Assembly: GCA_020747065.1 (NCBI GenBank)
Contig: JAGMVK010000002.1
Span: 3,782,001-3,846,000 of the forward strand
DNA length: 64,000 nucleotides
Source of the DNA: Cadophora sp. MPI-SDFR-AT-0126
Taxonomy: Eukaryota; Ascomycota; Leotiomycetes; Helotiales; Ploettnerulaceae
Direction: 5' to 3'
Each line of letters opens with the position of its first letter. The stretch's first letter is position 1. Both the position numbers and the translations under genes were made by a program. The notes beneath the pieces are model-generated. The model was given only the letters and a program-made list of their open reading frames with translations. It ran no database searches and was not told the DNA's origin. Shown here one piece after another: positions 21,838-31,900 of this stretch.

Positions 21838-23453
21838 ATGAAGCACTCTCTTGACGACGTCGATTCCAGCGATAATGATGCTTTCCCCCCTAAAAAGAAG
21901 GCCAAACCTCCATCTCTACAAGAGATATTAGACGAATTCGGACCAATTACAAGCGTCACTTTTGATCCCTTTAAATGCGAACCCCCGCGGCTTGCTACAG
22001 CGACTTTACCACCATCTTTCCCTGTATCTGCACATCCATTCGACTACTTTACCTTATTCTTTACGCCTGCCCTTCTGCAGATTATTACGTCTAATACGAA
22101 TCACTATGCGAACCTACAACGAATGCGAGTCAAACAAGAAAGAGCGCGGGAATGGCATAACATAGTTCCGGAGGAAATATATGTCTTTTTGGGGGTATTA
22201 ATACATATAGGAATCCATAAGGAGCCTCGCATTGATATGTATTAGAATACAGACAAAGAAAGAGGTCCAATATATCCAATTCCGGCTCATATTGCACTTG
22301 TTCGGTTTGAAGAAATCAAGAGATATTGTCACGTCTCTAATGTTGAAGAGGATGAGCGCCTTGGTTATCACCTACCTCAGAATACGAGTTGGTGGTATAA
22401 AATAGAGCCTCTTGCTTCGGAAATCAGAGCCTCATACCAACGTTATTACTCTCCTTCTACCGAAGTTAGTATTGATAAGCTTATAGTTCGTTGTTTTAGA
22501 AAGTAAGTACCCCGCTTCTGTGTATTGATTTACCCCTCCTAATTTATATTAGATCCTCACACACCTACAAGATGCCGAATAAACCAATCAAGCAAGGGTA
22601 CAAGATATACGCAATCGCAGATCATGGGTACATATACAATTAGGTATAGAGCTCTAGAGCCAATAGATTGCAGTCTCTATTCAAGCATCCAAAGCTCACT
22701 CCAACAGGGTCTCTTGTACGATCTTTGGTACTCTCTCTACCTCGAAAACGCCTATCAGTCTATCTTAACAACTACTTCACTTCCATACCCCTTTTTGAAG
22801 AGCTTCGGGCCTGTGGTTATAGTGCTATTAGTACTACACGCCCACATACGCAATTACCATTGAATTTCGCTGTCTTAAAGAAGCGATATGCCAGCTCTAT
22901 ACAATGGAACACCTTGTTTGCAAAGGTAGTGGAGAACACGCTTTGTTTAGCATGGCAAGACAATAATATTGTTCTAGCTCTAAGCAATATTCATACCGTG
23001 GATCAAGTAGATGACTTTGTGACAAAAGAACGAAAGAGGCCATCAAAGACATCAACCAACGGCCGCATCGTCAGACAAGTATTTGGGGACGAGCATACAA
23101 AAGAGCTGCAGATTCCGCGATTTATTGATGATTATAATCATCATATAGGAGGAGTTGATTTAGCTAATCAATTCAGGGAAGTATATGAGACTCATCGAGC
23201 TACTCAACGAAATTGGTGGCCTCTTTTCTATTAGTTACTTGATGTGGCCTGTATCAACGCATACAGGTTATATTTATTACATACTAGTGATCAACGACAA
23301 TTAAGTCACTTACAATTTAGAATAAAGTTGTGCCAAAAGCTCTTTACTTATTCGACAAAGGCACAACTTACTCAATTGTATACTGATCTAGGAGTGTCGG
23401 TGCAGTACCGGTTCATGTGCCACACAAGTATCACAAAAGATATATCGATATAA
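21838..23453 (+). pseudogene. piggyBac-type transposase relic 2, four Trp-to-stop changes and one lost catalytic Asp
   Basis: The start is MKHSLDDVD with an NLS-like PPKKKAK. The frame continues through an intron (about 22504-22551) to 23453. There are four in-frame TAG codons, at about 22243, 22641, 22647 and 23233. At each, Trp is expected from the family (Y*NTDKERGP; YIYN*V*SSRA; WPLFY*LLDVA). TGG to TAG is C-to-T at CpA on the other strand. The catalytic residues are D in EVSIDKLI, N instead of D in VYLNNYFTS, and D in GGVDLANQ. The D-to-N change is also a TpG to TpA transition. The enzyme would be dead even if the stops were read through. No TTAA-flanked ends were recognised. Confidence 0.85.
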
Positions 23454-23639
23454 TCTCAATGATGGGTTGCAAAAAGCTGGTTTATGTGTGTGTTTTCTAA
23501 GAGAGTGTGGGAAAGACGAAGCTATATGCTAATCCGAATCACCTTTGGTGCGGGTCCGTTACCCCTCCGACTACGATACCCCTCCTAACTGATACTGAAG
23601 GCATTATCCTCCAAGGCTCCATCCCCTGCTAAAGAAAGA

Positions 23640-24180
23640 TGGGCCCACAAAGTACCTGCGGACCAACAGTTATATTAAACGCTTTTAAAATAAAATTAAT
23701 ATTAAAGTCTTTTATTATAATTACGTCTATTAACGTTAAATCGACAATATTAAGGGTATTTTCCCTGTTAAAATCACCTTTGAAGAGGCGCCTTTTACGT
23801 CTTAAAATAAGCAAGCTTATAATTTTAACTTTAATAACGTCGTTAATTAAAGTTTTTACGAAGCTTTTCAGAATTAAAAGATTTATAAAGTTAATTAAGT
23901 AAGTAGTTGTTTTATTATTAAATAAAGTACTTTTTAAAAGTAAGCGTTAATTAAAGTCGAAAGCAGCTTAAATTTCTAAAAAAGGCGAGAGTTTTATTAA
24001 AAAGCTCTAAGTTAATAACAGCTCTGACGATTTCTTTAAAAGTAAGTTAATTATAAAGGCTTTGTAAAGTAAACTAGTTGTAAAAGATTTATTAATAATG
24101 TTACTTTTAAAGAGTTATTAAATTAAAACAGGCGACTGTTTAATTGTTTATTAAAAAAGAAGCTAGTGATTTACGAAGCG
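23640..24180. other. AT-rich block poor in CpA, probable RIP-degraded repeat
   Basis: About 540 bp dominated by TAA, TTA and AAG triplets with hardly any CA dinucleotides. The composition changes abruptly at both ends (GGGCCCACAAAG on the left, GCGATGCACC on the right). No coding potential can be trusted. Confidence 0.5.
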
Positions 24181-24255
24181 ATGCACCTCCCATGATCACC
24201 TGGCATGAACTCCATCGAGGTAATATCTATCAGGGGCGGACTCAGTCTCGCAGCA

Positions 24256-25320
24256 TTAAAGCACATTCGCCCTCGACTCTGGCCCAGGCCACCAGTCTCT
24301 AACTTTCTCCAAGATCCACTGAACCATTCCGGCATTTGTCTTATCGGGGCACTCCAACATCCCCCAATGCGCAGCCTTGATCACGAACTCAGACAGATTC
24401 TCACAATGCTCTCGCATCTGCAGCCCCGCTCTTGGGTTATGCGCCGTCTGACAGATAGTGTCGTATTCAGTATGTATAAATAGCACCGGCATCTTCAGCA
24501 CCCCGTTATTCACCCCCTTCTCAAGCCCGTACTTCTCGTTCGCAGGATGGTTGAGATACCAGTTAGTTGCACCGTGGAAGCCGTTCTTGGTCAGACTCGC
24601 GACCAGCTCGCTGCGGAGTTCCTCGTCGATGACGGTCATTTCGAGAGGAATGTCTGGGACAACGGTATTGGGGCCATCAAACCAACCTCCGTTCTTTCTA
24701 GTGTTGGTTGTGAAGGAGCGTTCCCGACTACCTTTCTCCTGGCCCTTTGAAAATAGCAATCGGACGTAGTTGGGAATATCGGACTCGAATTGCCGAGTTG
24801 CAGCTTCAGGATTCTCTTGGTAGAAAACCTGGTAATCGAATTGGCCGTAGGGAAACTCGTCTTCCGGGTACAGCTCTCGATCGAGATAGGGAATCATGTA
24901 GTCCAACCCCAGTTCGAGGGTTCGATAGGGCACCGACATTCCGACAACTGCCTTGCAGACTTCGGGGTGGTGGTTCGCAATCGCCCACAACGGACCGCAG
25001 CCCCAATCGTGCCCACACCAGATAGCCTCCTTCCTTCCCACGTGCTCAAGGAGTTCGAGATATTGCGGTACAAGCTTTTCCAATGCGAATTCGCCAGGGT
25101 CTTTGGATGTCCATGTTTGACCGTAGCCTGGCATGTCTGGTGCGACCACGTAGAATCCCAGGCCCGCGAAAGCTTGAAGTTGGTACTTCCACGTCAGAGC
25201 GATCCCTGGCCAGCCGTGCAGGAATATAATGAGTGGTTCATTTGATGGGCCGGCCGTGAGATAGAAGTGTTGCTTCCCGGTACTCTTGGAGGTGAAGGTA
25301 TTGGGGGAGAGGACTGCCAT
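24256..25320 (-). CDS. Alpha/beta hydrolase, soluble epoxide hydrolase-like
   Basis: A single-exon gene of 354 residues. It has HGWPG at 35-39 (oxyanion-hole motif), the nucleophile in GHDWG (Asp105), a candidate acid Asp287 in HTEYDTIC and His318 in AAHWGMLE, giving the Asp-Asp-His triad of epoxide hydrolases and haloalkane dehalogenases. Tyr-rich cap segments (YGQFDYQVFYQ, NWYLNH) could supply the residues that activate the epoxide oxygen. Likely reaction: hydrolysis of an epoxide to a diol in the cytosol; the substrate is unknown. No signal peptide. It lies about 700 bp from the start of a divergent MFS transporter gene and near AflS/AflR-like regulators, so it may have belonged to a secondary-metabolite cluster. 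A fluoroacetate or haloacetate dehalogenase-type activity is an alternative. Confidence 0.8.
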   Translation of the reverse strand: MAVLSPNTFTSKSTGKQHFYLTAGPSNEPLIIFLHGWPGIALTWKYQLQAFAGLGFYVVAPDMPGYGQTWTSKDPGEFALEKLVPQYLELLEHVGRKEAIWCGHDWGCGPLWAIANHHPEVCKAVVGMSVPYRTLELGLDYMIPYLDRELYPEDEFPYGQFDYQVFYQENPEAATRQFESDIPNYVRLLFSKGQEKGSRERSFTTNTRKNGGWFDGPNTVVPDIPLEMTVIDEELRSELVASLTKNGFHGATNWYLNHPANEKYGLEKGVNNGVLKMPVLFIHTEYDTICQTAHNPRAGLQMREHCENLSEFVIKAAHWGMLECPDKTNAGMVQWILEKVRDWWPGPESRANVL

Positions 25321-26049
25321 GGTTGCTGATCAGTACCGAGAGGATTTAGAATTTGCGACTTAGAACAAGGTGCAGTCAAATAAGTTCTTTCGAATTGAAT
25401 GACTTTGCCCCCTGGCTTAACGTTCTTTATGAGTGACGACACTCCAAGCCGCGGTCATTTCCGACGTCAGATTGCAAAATTTGTCAACAATGCCGCTTCG
25501 TCAAACAAGCCAGTGGGGATCTGTGGGGAAGCTGGTCAAAAAACTGGTCATGTTATAGTGGAGCTCTTTCGAGCGAAGATAATTAGTTCGCTTCGAGACA
25601 GAAGGAGAACAGCTTCTCGTCCCCACCGGCATGATTACTATCTCCCCTCTCCCCCTGAAGATAAACGTTGCTTTCGGCCCTTTGGGTCTCATTCTGACTT
25701 CCGCAACGATTACTAACATCCGAATCTGCAGACACTGGGCCCTTGTGTTCATAATCGCCCGCCCATCATATATGTACGAGTCCGAAACTCTCTCCCTGAA
25801 GCTGCAAGTTTTGACTTTCTGAGTCTCCATTCTGTTGGCAGGTCTCGGAGATACGGTGATGTCTACGGACGTATATAGGACAGCCGTACTACTAATTCGG
25901 CCGTGTTGCTTACGGCCGTATGCATACGGCCGAAGGCTACTAGTAAAATAGGAGTTTACGAATGGTTGAATTTAGATACAAGGTCAAAACCTCATAGAAA
26001 TATATGGAGGTACTCATAACAACACATTCAATGCTTAAACTCGCCGACG
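25321..26049. promoter_or_regulatory. Divergent intergenic region between epoxide hydrolase and MFS genes
   Basis: It serves both promoters. It contains a perfect 20-bp palindrome at 25913-25932 and further GGCCGT copies nearby (25888-25910). Short frames inside are not supported. Confidence 0.5.
25913..25932. repeat. Perfect 20-bp palindrome in the divergent promoter
   Basis: CGGCCGTATGCATACGGCCG is its own reverse complement. CGGCCG ends are compatible with inverted CGG half-sites of Zn2Cys6 dimers, though the overlap of CGG and CCG makes this only a suggestion. Confidence 0.6.
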
Positions 26050-27886
26050 ATGCCATCGGTAAGCAAATCTCGCGTTGTCGGAGCAATGCTTTTCCTGGTG
26101 CTTATTGTGCGCGTCTGGAAGGTCCCGGGATTCCTAGGTCATTCTTTTCCGCTTTCTGATTGATATGAAAGAGAGAGATTTACTAACTCCGAGTTCGTGG
26201 GGTTTTAGGAAACTGAGAATGCTGGCCTGATGCGCCAAGGGCGTGGCCAACAATTGGCGATTCTGGTCTCTCTGATCCTCTCACAAGCAGTGCAGGTACG
26301 AAGACCGCTCTGCTTGGCATTCATGCTTTCAATTTAACCAAGAAACACGGACAGATTATCCCCTTCGGAGTAGGAATTGCGGGCGGCCTCTCTATTGCGA
26401 AGTCATTGGGGAGTGACGCCGGAGGTGCGGCGTGGATCGTAGCCTCATATTCGTACGTCCTAGCACCCCATGCATGCTCCGCTCAAGAAATTCTAAAAAA
26501 AAGTCAAAGCATGACTCAAGGTACCTTTGTCCTCATTGGCGGCCGCCTGGGTGACGTTTACGGACATCGGCTTGTCTACCTGGCCGGATCAGTCTGGTGG
26601 ACGCTGTGGATGCTTGTGAGTGCCTGGGCGCCGAATGTCATTGCGTTGTGTGTTTTTCGAGCTCTTTGCGGAGTTGGGGGAGGTGTGATGGTTCCTAATA
26701 TTGTAGCACTCCTGGCCATTACATTTCCACCCGGGAAAATTCGAAACATTGCCTTTGGCTTGTTTGGTGCCATGGGTCCTATCGGAGCGGCGGGAGGAAG
26801 TGTTTTCGCTGGGTTATTCGTTCAGCTCACACCCTGGAAATACGTCTTCATCTTTATGTACACATGACCGTCCCTAGCCGTTGCCGAATAATCGCTAACT
26901 GAGGCCAAGGGCGGTCCTTGGGTCACTAATATATGGCACTGCTTTCCTCGTTGTGCCTAAAGCACCCAGGATTCCAATTAAAGAAGCACGTGTAGACTGG
27001 CTTGGGGCTTACCTTGGAGTGGCAGGACTGATTCTATTCAATTTTGTGTGGAAGTGAGCTCCATCTATAGCTTCTTACTGGACATCCCGAGGCTAACCAC
27101 CAACATAGTCAATCTGCCCTTGTCGGCTGGGAACCTGCTTATGAGTATATCCTCCTGATCGTCTCAATGCTTCACTTTGGTGCTTTTTACTGGAGAATAA
27201 AGACGGCGCCGGAGCCAATTCTTCCGCTTGATATCTGGACTGCTCCCTCATTTGCAGCCTTGATTCTTTCGGCACTATTCAACTTCATGGCCTTTGGCGT
27301 GGCACTTTGGTTTATGAACATTTGGATCTTAGACGTCCGGAAAACCAGCATTTTAACGGCTTCGGCATACATACAGCCTTTCACGGTATGCGCGACTCTG
27401 GCTGCATTTCTGGCAGCATACCTGGTCCGCAAAGTTGACGCACAGCACCTTTTGGCTGCGGGCGCTGGACTAATGATGGCCTCGAACGCCATTCTCTCCA
27501 GGATGCCAGCACAGCAGACGTATTGGGCGGGCATTTTTCCTGCGGTTGTCTTGGCAGCGTTCTCTCCAGATTTCGTCTTCACTGCGAGCCAGACCATTGC
27601 GAGCAATAGCGTTAAGCGGAGTCAACAGGGGATTGCCGGTTCTCTGATTGGAACTCTTCTCAATTATGGGATCAGCGCCGGGGTTGGTTTTGGCGGAACC
27701 GTCGAAAGATATTTAAACAAGTCAAAAACGTCAGACAACCTCGCCGGTATTAGAGGTGCTCTTTACTTGGGAATCGGCTTCGGTGCCATGGGTCTTATTC
27801 TTGCAGAACTATTTGTGCGAATAGAGAAGGATGGGTCCGATCTGGGGCCAGAAGATGGTATTGAAGTCCCTGACTCCAGCGTCTGA
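26050..27886 (+). CDS. MFS drug/metabolite transporter (DHA2-like), 6 exons
   Basis: Exons: 26050-26058, 26209-26295, 26355-26452, 26510-26857, 26910-27053 and 27109-27886, joining in frame to 487 residues. Intron 1 carries a perfect TACTAAC branch site. The micro-exon start (ATG CCA TCG) was chosen because it is the only one that joins in phase to ETENAGLMRQG. Motifs: GGRLGDVYGHR (the MFS loop 2-3 motif), LGSLIYGTAF, and many hydrophobic segments consistent with 12-14 membrane spans. Expected role: proton-driven export at the plasma membrane, often of toxic or self-made metabolites. Its place beside an epoxide hydrolase and an AflS-like regulator supports a cluster transporter. The frame is intact; the substrate is unknown. 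Confidence 0.85.
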
Positions 27887-28236
27887 ATATCTCTTAATGG
27901 AAAAGGTGGTCCCGGAAGCATTATGAGTAAACTTGGAATAATAGATTTCAATGTCAGGCGAATTCTGGAATACTTTAATAATATTTTACTGATGATTTTG
28001 CGGACGAGCTTAGGCCGCGATTGGTACATGCCCTTCGCAAATTTTTTATTTTTTTTGTGCAGGTTTATAGAAAGATCCTGGTATTGTGACAGAAGAACCG
28101 TGAAGTCACGTCGTACTAAACTCTTGGGATTGTTCAACACCTCGTCATTAGATCGTTCTCCGAGTGCGCTTGACCCTGTCCATCTCTATGCATTAAATCA
28201 GCACCTGCTCCCAAATTATCATGCAGCGCGGCTTAC
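27887..28236. other. Convergent 3' region between MFS and SPX fragment
   Basis: AT-rich at 27940-28060. No exon found; in particular no continuation of the SPX gene after its last donor site. Confidence 0.45.
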
Positions 28237-28864
28237 CTTATATTTCTTTATGATCTTGTGAAATGCCACCATTTGAGCTGATACGAATCGCTCGAGGGAC
28301 CGGATGTCGTCACCGCACCTAGATATGTCAACTTCGAATTTCCACAGCACGTAGATTTAATTCCTACCTTTCGATTTGAACATGGTAATTCGCGATTCTG
28401 TCTCGCTGGTTTTGGGAGATGTCGCGATCGCTCGATCGGGTTGTCCGGGCAAGTAGTCGTAAGACAACCTTCTGGAGATACTCTGGCACCGGATAGCAAC
28501 AGCCATCAAGTTCGCAGAGTGAATGCATATGAAGACGGCGACTGATTTCATCTGCCTTGCTCTTCACGAAAAGCTCCACGCGGTCATGCTCGCTGGAAAA
28601 GTCATTGAAGAACGCAGTCTCGAACTTCTCCAAACTCGGATCTGCCTGTCCGGGGATCGCAATCGCCTGCGCCTGGTCTTTCGTGGTATTGACTTTGATA
28701 AGGTTCTTCAATTCGTCATAATCGACATTGTCTGCGAAAGTTGTAGTTAGTGATCCGCGAGGGCGTGAAATCGCTGGCATGTCGTTGACAAGTCAGACAT
28801 TGGAAGACTCACATGGCGCCCATTGTGGCACAGATTGCGCATAGAAAGTCTGGCCGTACTTCAT
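28237..28864 (-). pseudogene. SPX-domain fragment (VTC/phosphate-sensing type), truncated and with a damaged splice site
   Basis: Start MKYGQTFYAQSVPQWAPY at 28864. Exons: 28864-28813, 28731-28531, 28482-28368 and 28318-28237. All phases fit and give 150 residues of an SPX domain (NVDYDELKNLIK, FFNDFSSEHDRVELFV, DDIRSLERFVSAQMVAFHKIIKKYK). SPX domains bind inositol pyrophosphates and begin VTC polyphosphate polymerases and phosphate transporters. The second intron should start with GT but reads ATATGC at 28530. After the last good donor (GTAAGC at 28236) no further exon follows. The gene is therefore broken: only the sensor domain remains, without a VTC catalytic domain or membrane part. Confidence 0.7.
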
Positions 28865-29819
28865 CCCTTCACGTCGAGCTTGCAGCTGGTTTTGCAAGCT
28901 CGTGTTGTTGAAGGAGTTGTCAGATCGATCTTTGTACTTCGCTTTCGACTTCCGGCTTCCCGATCTCCTGTATAGGACTGGAGGTGCAGTCAGAAGCAAC
29001 GCCAGGCAACGCAACGCAACTCGATCTGCTGCGCACTCCAAGACAAGCAAGCAATCGCTGCGGCCGGAAGGAAAGCAGACGCAGACGCTGGCAAGCGGAG
29101 GCGTGAAGTCACATATAGATAAGGTTTCGAAGTTGGAGCTAGCACGATGTCATTCGCTGCGCTCGGCAAGGTTCTGCTTTAGGTGATAACAAGTAGCTTG
29201 GCAAGCATGTGAAAAGTAGGTGCCTGGGGGCTTACAGTAGACCCAGAAGGCGACGTGCTTTTGATACTCGACCGTTTTCAGGAGGATGACTTTGAGGAAC
29301 CGGCCCCATCCGCTCCACTATCGGCAACGTGAGTATCCATTTCTTGAGTCATTGAATTACAGGGTACTCTATGTATGAAAACGATATCTCCAATAACTTC
29401 ATGCCGTAAAATTCCTTGTGAGAGCAACGATATGTCCCTATGCCCCGAAGGAATACGCCACCAGCCTGATGGCGCTCACCATTGCACCCGAGAGCTGACC
29501 CCAAAGTGGCTTAGGTCCTGGCTCTGCAGTGCCCTTAAGGCGGGACGTACAGTAAAGGCGGGGAGCAGCTATCCTCATGCAACAGGGATGGAATCCTACG
29601 GAAGATTAGATTTTCAAAGCCATCTGATTAGAGTTCCATCCCGTGAGGTCCTCTGCACCCACTGTAGCATCAAGACCACAAAGACCATACACACAAGAAA
29701 CATACGGATGGATCCCGAAATGTCGCCACTGGCCTGACGATTTTCCGAGAAGTTCCTTCACACTTTCTAAGAAATGAAGAGCCAGCAAGATTTTATTGTG
29801 AGAAACTGCAAATACTCGA
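28865..29819. other. Mostly empty region with a possible BTB/POZ exon scrap
   Basis: Short purine-rich and Arg-coding stretches near 28900-29100 give no clear gene. One piece, 29238-29328 on the plus strand, is bounded by TTACAG and GTGAGT and encodes VDPEGDVLLILDRF, like the start of fungal BTB proteins (low confidence). Nothing else seen. Confidence 0.3.
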
Positions 29820-31382
29820 TCAGAACATGTCAGGTGACAAGCTACCCAAGACTTGAGAGGCATTGACGTAAGCTTGATGCTTAACGACCAGGGCGACGAC
29901 GAGACCTTTCCTCGAACGAACCCGATCTGTCACAAGAAGCTTCCCCAAGCCGTCTCTTGCCAAGTCTACCACATCAAGCACCTCGGCCATTTCCATCTCA
30001 GACTCATTGGCCAGCTGGAGCATGCTGAGGTCGCGGCCACGCGCCACTGACTCGGTGTCTGGATCGCACCCGTCGGCCGACCTGGTGCCTGGCTCTGGCA
30101 GCAGACGAAAGGTAAGCAGAATCATGACACCGCTGCTGGCCCGAAGAACCTCCATATACTCCTTTATTTGAGCCTGTAGCAAATTACGTGACGGCGGAAG
30201 GTGGAGGATGTAGACAGCCGCATTGGCAACAGATTGAGGTGCATCTACGGTGTAGGTCATGACAGTAATTCGTCCGCTGACGGTGGTGGTGGTGGTGGTG
30301 GTAGCAGGAGGGGTAGTCTCGGCGTCACCGTTCGCTAGCCCAAGAAGGTGCCGATCCGTGAGTAGCGTGGCGATTGCCGTGCTGGATGCCGTGCTGGATG
30401 GCGTTTTCTTTATTTGAACCACAATCTTTAGCCCGGGATGAAGGTTTGCAAGGCATTGGGCCAGCTTCATGGACTGTGCGCCTACCTGGCGGTAGCAAAT
30501 GTCCCGGATTAGCGAGGAACAGTCCTGGTGCACATTATTGCGGAAACGGGAAGACACTCACCTCAACCATGGAAGGATTCCATAGCCTCGACCAGTTGAG
30601 TTTCGAGAGCAACGCCACTACCTCTTCATCCGTATGGACACCCGCGGCGTGGCGAAGATAGGACGAATGCTGCCGATTGAGTTTCGGCTTTTCCCCGCGG
30701 ACAACATGGAATGGCTGGTCCAGTGCAGCATGTATATTCCACGCGGTTTCCGTGGGGGAATCTGAGCCGGCAAACTTCTGCGTGGCGGTTGCCATTTTAA
30801 GTGCTGCTGGCATGGCGGATTCTGCGAGGAACATGCCGGCGTCCAAGAAAGAAGGATCAGACACGAACGACCCTGATAACGATGTGTGAGCGACGTGACC
30901 AGGCTGCGGTTCAGATAGAAAGCCAACTGTGGCCGTCAGACGAACAATGCGGCTTAGCAGTCCTTCTGGAACGCTTGATAGTTCTGCCACATCGGTGATA
31001 AGAGCGCTTCGACCCAAGGGAATGCAAGCCAAAATCTGGAATTCGCCAAACCATCGTATGCATGCCAGGATTTCACCCTGAGAAAGTCAAAATCAACTCC
31101 CAGAACCCTTATTGAAAGTGTACAAACCTGAGTTGCAAGCTGCTTGAGAAACTCTGTTGGCCCTTGAACTAGTGCTCTGATTTTGGTAGCACTTGATAAG
31201 ATTCTCGTTGTCGCGAGCTCCACCTCTTCATTGGTGGTGGTAAAGGCGTCGAGGGCCGAGTTGGCGCGTGGCGCACCGTTCAAATCGTACTGAGTGCTGG
31301 CAATCTGAGAATGTGTTGCCAGATCTTTCACGGCAATAGCAAGGTCGTTGCTGAAGCTTTCAAGTTGGGCCAAGGTATCCAT
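29820..31382 (-). CDS. AflS (AflJ)-like transcriptional coactivator, methyltransferase fold, 3 exons
   Basis: Exons 31382-31128, 31077-30562 and 30485-29820 join in phase to 478 residues. A longer start at 31436 is possible. The order is a helical dimerisation part, a winged helix (ILACIRWFGEFQILACIPLG, DVAELSSVPEGLLSRIVRL, GFLSEPQPGHVAHT) and a Rossmann-like C-terminal half. Where O-methyltransferases have a Gly-rich SAM loop (usually DVGGG), this protein has VEVGAQSMKLA. A methyltransferase-like protein with that lost loop matches the AflS/AflJ and MdpA-type coactivators, which partner AflR-type Zn2Cys6 factors to switch on polyketide clusters. A divergent AflR-like stub lies beyond an inserted LINE. 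The frame is intact, with a low-complexity Thr run near a GTG-repeat at 30280-30305. An enzyme role cannot be excluded but is unlikely. Confidence 0.8.
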
Positions 31383-31684
31383 GATGATGAGAGATATTCT
31401 TTCGTAGTAGGGCAATGAGATCATTGGCATTTTCATTGAATATTGGCTTATATCATTCTACTCCACCTCCGGACTGACCGTCCGTTTAAAGGACGGTCGG
31501 TACGTTAGGAGGGCTTCATGCTGGCGGTACGTGCAAGTACCCAACCTCATAGCGCAAGACCCACAGCACCAAACGTACGGAGGTACAGCTGTTATGTATT
31601 CCCCCCTGTTTTTGCTGGGGACCCCGGCTGCTGTGCACTTTACTTGATCGGGTTATAAACAAACAAGAGATTTGGTGCGCACAA

Positions 31685-31700
31685 GCCACGGCGCCGAGTA
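31685..31700. repeat. Target-site duplication of the LINE, left copy
   Basis: GCCACGGCGCCGAGTA at 31685-31700 recurs exactly at 35788-35803. These 16 bp bound the LINE on both sides, defining its ends. Confidence 0.9.
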
Positions 31701-31900
31701 TTATTATTATTATTATTCCTTTTTACATGCTATGTGAGTCTATGACTATGCAGCATGGCAGGGATTTCTCCCTAGCTGTTTGAGCTGATTCTAGTACAAA
31801 AGAAAGCTGTGGTACAGGGTTGGGGGCTCTGTCTGATGTGTTCTAAGCGCTGGTGAGGGACTTGCCCTAATTGTACAAAAGAAAGGTGTTTTAACAGTCT

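Noticed and set aside
29820..31436. Calling this gene an O-methyltransferase enzyme
   Set aside because: The fold fits, but the glycine-rich SAM loop is replaced by VGAQSMK and the overall pattern matches AflS/AflJ-type coactivators.
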